From: Phellopilus nigrolimitatus
Taxonomy: Eukaryota; Basidiomycota; Agaricomycetes; Hymenochaetales; Hymenochaetaceae
Direction: 5' to 3'
DNA length: 19,691 nucleotides
Assembly: GCA_021029095.1 (NCBI GenBank)
Contig: JAJOHG010000441.1
Location: forward strand, 1 to 19,691
Shown: one piece after another, positions 18,801 through 19,691 of the stretch
Position numbering within the stretch: position 1 is the stretch's first letter
Layout of the letters: every line of letters begins with the position of its first letter
The notes under the pieces: generated by a model
Databases searched by the model: none
Told to the model about the DNA's origin: nothing
The model's input: the letters and a program-made list of their open reading frames with translations, nothing else
Program-made: the position numbers and the translations under genes

Positions 18801-19691
18801 GTTCTGAATACGCTGGCGAAAGCGTGGCCGTCTCTTTCCAAGAAACACGAGTCGGAGATCACCGACCTGCTAAAGGATAAGGCGTGTATTCCTACGCGTT
18901 CTGGTTTGAAGCCTCCGGAGGAGGGCGTACTTTCCAAATGCCCATGTATTCCCCAACCTTCCTGTCGTGACGATGCCGAAAGGAGCCTGGTAAAAGGGAA
19001 TCTCGAAAAAGTTCTCGATGCTTTAGGAGTGCGGAAGCATGTAGAATTGCAGGTGGTCTTTAATCGGTAAAGGTCTTCGCGAGCTCTTAGGGTTCCTGTC
19101 AGTCTTTCTGACATATTTTTAGGATGATAAAGACAGGCGACTGGACAATTTCAGATCTCATCAAGTATCTCGTTGCTGTCCAGCAGACATTATCCCCGCT
19201 CGAAATTGAGCGGTTGCGCCAGACGTCCGCCTTTCCTGTAGAAGCCCCTTCCGATGCAGCTAGTGCTGAACAAGATCAGAAAACTAGATATAAAGCCGGC
19301 GATCTCTACGAGCCCTAGATATTTTTCGCGAATTAAAGCTGCCTGTGATCGATTGGGGGACGAAAACACGATGGAGAGCATCTTCAGAAGAAGGTAAGCA
19401 ATGATGTGAAATCGAGAAGCTCATATTTAGGAGACACGCTGATGAACAATTGGTCCCACAGCGAAATTTTTACATCTTCTGGGTCTTCAACGGTACCCGT
19501 CACTGCCGGTTATCTTCAAGTTAGCCTTCTGACGACGAATCTCTCCGTTCCGCAGCTTTGCGCTATTTTTGGACAATTCTACGAAATTATTCAGACTGAC
19601 CCTGCATCATTTAATGACCTAGCGTATGTCCCTGCGATGCGGACCGATGGGCAGACCACAATGGGAACTCCAGGTGGGTTTTCGTGGAACC
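15899..19691 (+). CDS. Large sacsin/Hsp90-like GHKL ATPase-domain protein (DUF3684-type), partial, with frameshifts
   Basis: Exons: 15899-15928, 15981-16068, 16119-16282, 16340-16412, 16465-16509, 16564-16614, 16663-17004, 17078-17442, 17502-17599, 17653-17677, 17727-17815, 17865-17881, 17930-19066, 19123-19393 and 19462 to about 19690, where a GTGGGT donor precedes the window end. The start MAVAVSRESL joins WNSGHDESVEVNQ. Residues 33-51 hold ARYSGEF and the GHKL N-box ELLQNSDDA; NNG (about 102-104) sits where D-x-G is expected, and GAFGVGF (129-135) is the glycine box. This resembles the ATPase domain of sacsin and Hsp90, as in fungal proteins I know as DUF3684, about 1,600 residues long; roughly 1,000 fall in the window. 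The role is unknown, perhaps chaperone-like. Up to 18084 the spliced frame is perfect (514 codons). Beyond it, about eight single-base shifts at short homopolymers are needed to follow the conserved protein, so this part is either a recent pseudogene or miscalled sequence. Confidence 0.82.

Noticed and set aside
18179..19114. Minus-strand open frame of 311 codons
   Set aside because: It lies opposite the conserved GHKL gene, contains no motif, and is explained by codon bias of the plus strand.
19489..19554. An intron GTACCC..CCGCAG to explain the shifts near 19527
   Set aside because: It has a good branch-like CTGAC, but the join gives the wrong frame and would delete conserved-looking residues around LPVIFKLAS.
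1..19691. tRNA, rRNA, CRISPR arrays and transposase genes
   Set aside because: I looked for T-loop-like GTTCGA boxes with partner arms, spaced repeats and DDE or reverse-transcriptase motifs on both strands and saw none that could be supported.

Overview
The window looks like nuclear DNA of a basidiomycete fungus, most likely an Agaricomycete. Genes are split by many short introns (about 50 to 100 bases) with GT..AG ends and CTNAY-like branch points. The recognisable proteins are types common in mushroom-forming fungi: a secreted bicupin oxalate decarboxylase, an F-box/leucine-rich protein, DEDDy-type 3'-5' exonucleases with a Cys tail, and a large sacsin/Hsp90-like ATPase-domain protein. All identifications come from reading the sequence and from memory of the families; no search was run. 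Layout: 1-1393, no gene seen. 1394-3482 (+), 14-exon oxalate decarboxylase. 3649-4490 (-), three-exon secreted protein of unknown function, convergent with the decarboxylase. 4654-7170, mostly non-coding, with a 65-base pyrimidine tract and a decayed coiled-coil gene on the minus strand. 7171-9550, a CpG-poor, AT-richer block holding an intact intronless F-box gene (7731-9050, -). 9881-11047 (+) and 12419-13471 (-), two tail-to-tail diverged exonuclease paralogues, the second frameshifted. Between them, at 11530-11843 (-), is a tiny two-exon gene for an 81-residue protein with a ubiquitin-like RLRGG motif followed by a Cys-rich C-terminus. 14352-14992 (+), a weak two-exon hypothetical gene. 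15899 to the window end (+), the large GHKL ATPase-domain gene, cut by the window edge. The genes do not form one pathway. The decarboxylase and its neighbour are both exported, so that end concerns the cell exterior. The other proteins are predicted intracellular: protein turnover (F-box), nucleic-acid processing (exonucleases) and possibly chaperone-like work (GHKL protein). The items most worth a second look are the RLRGG mini-gene, the CpG-depleted F-box block, and the cluster of homopolymer frameshifts that begins abruptly at about 18084 in the GHKL gene.
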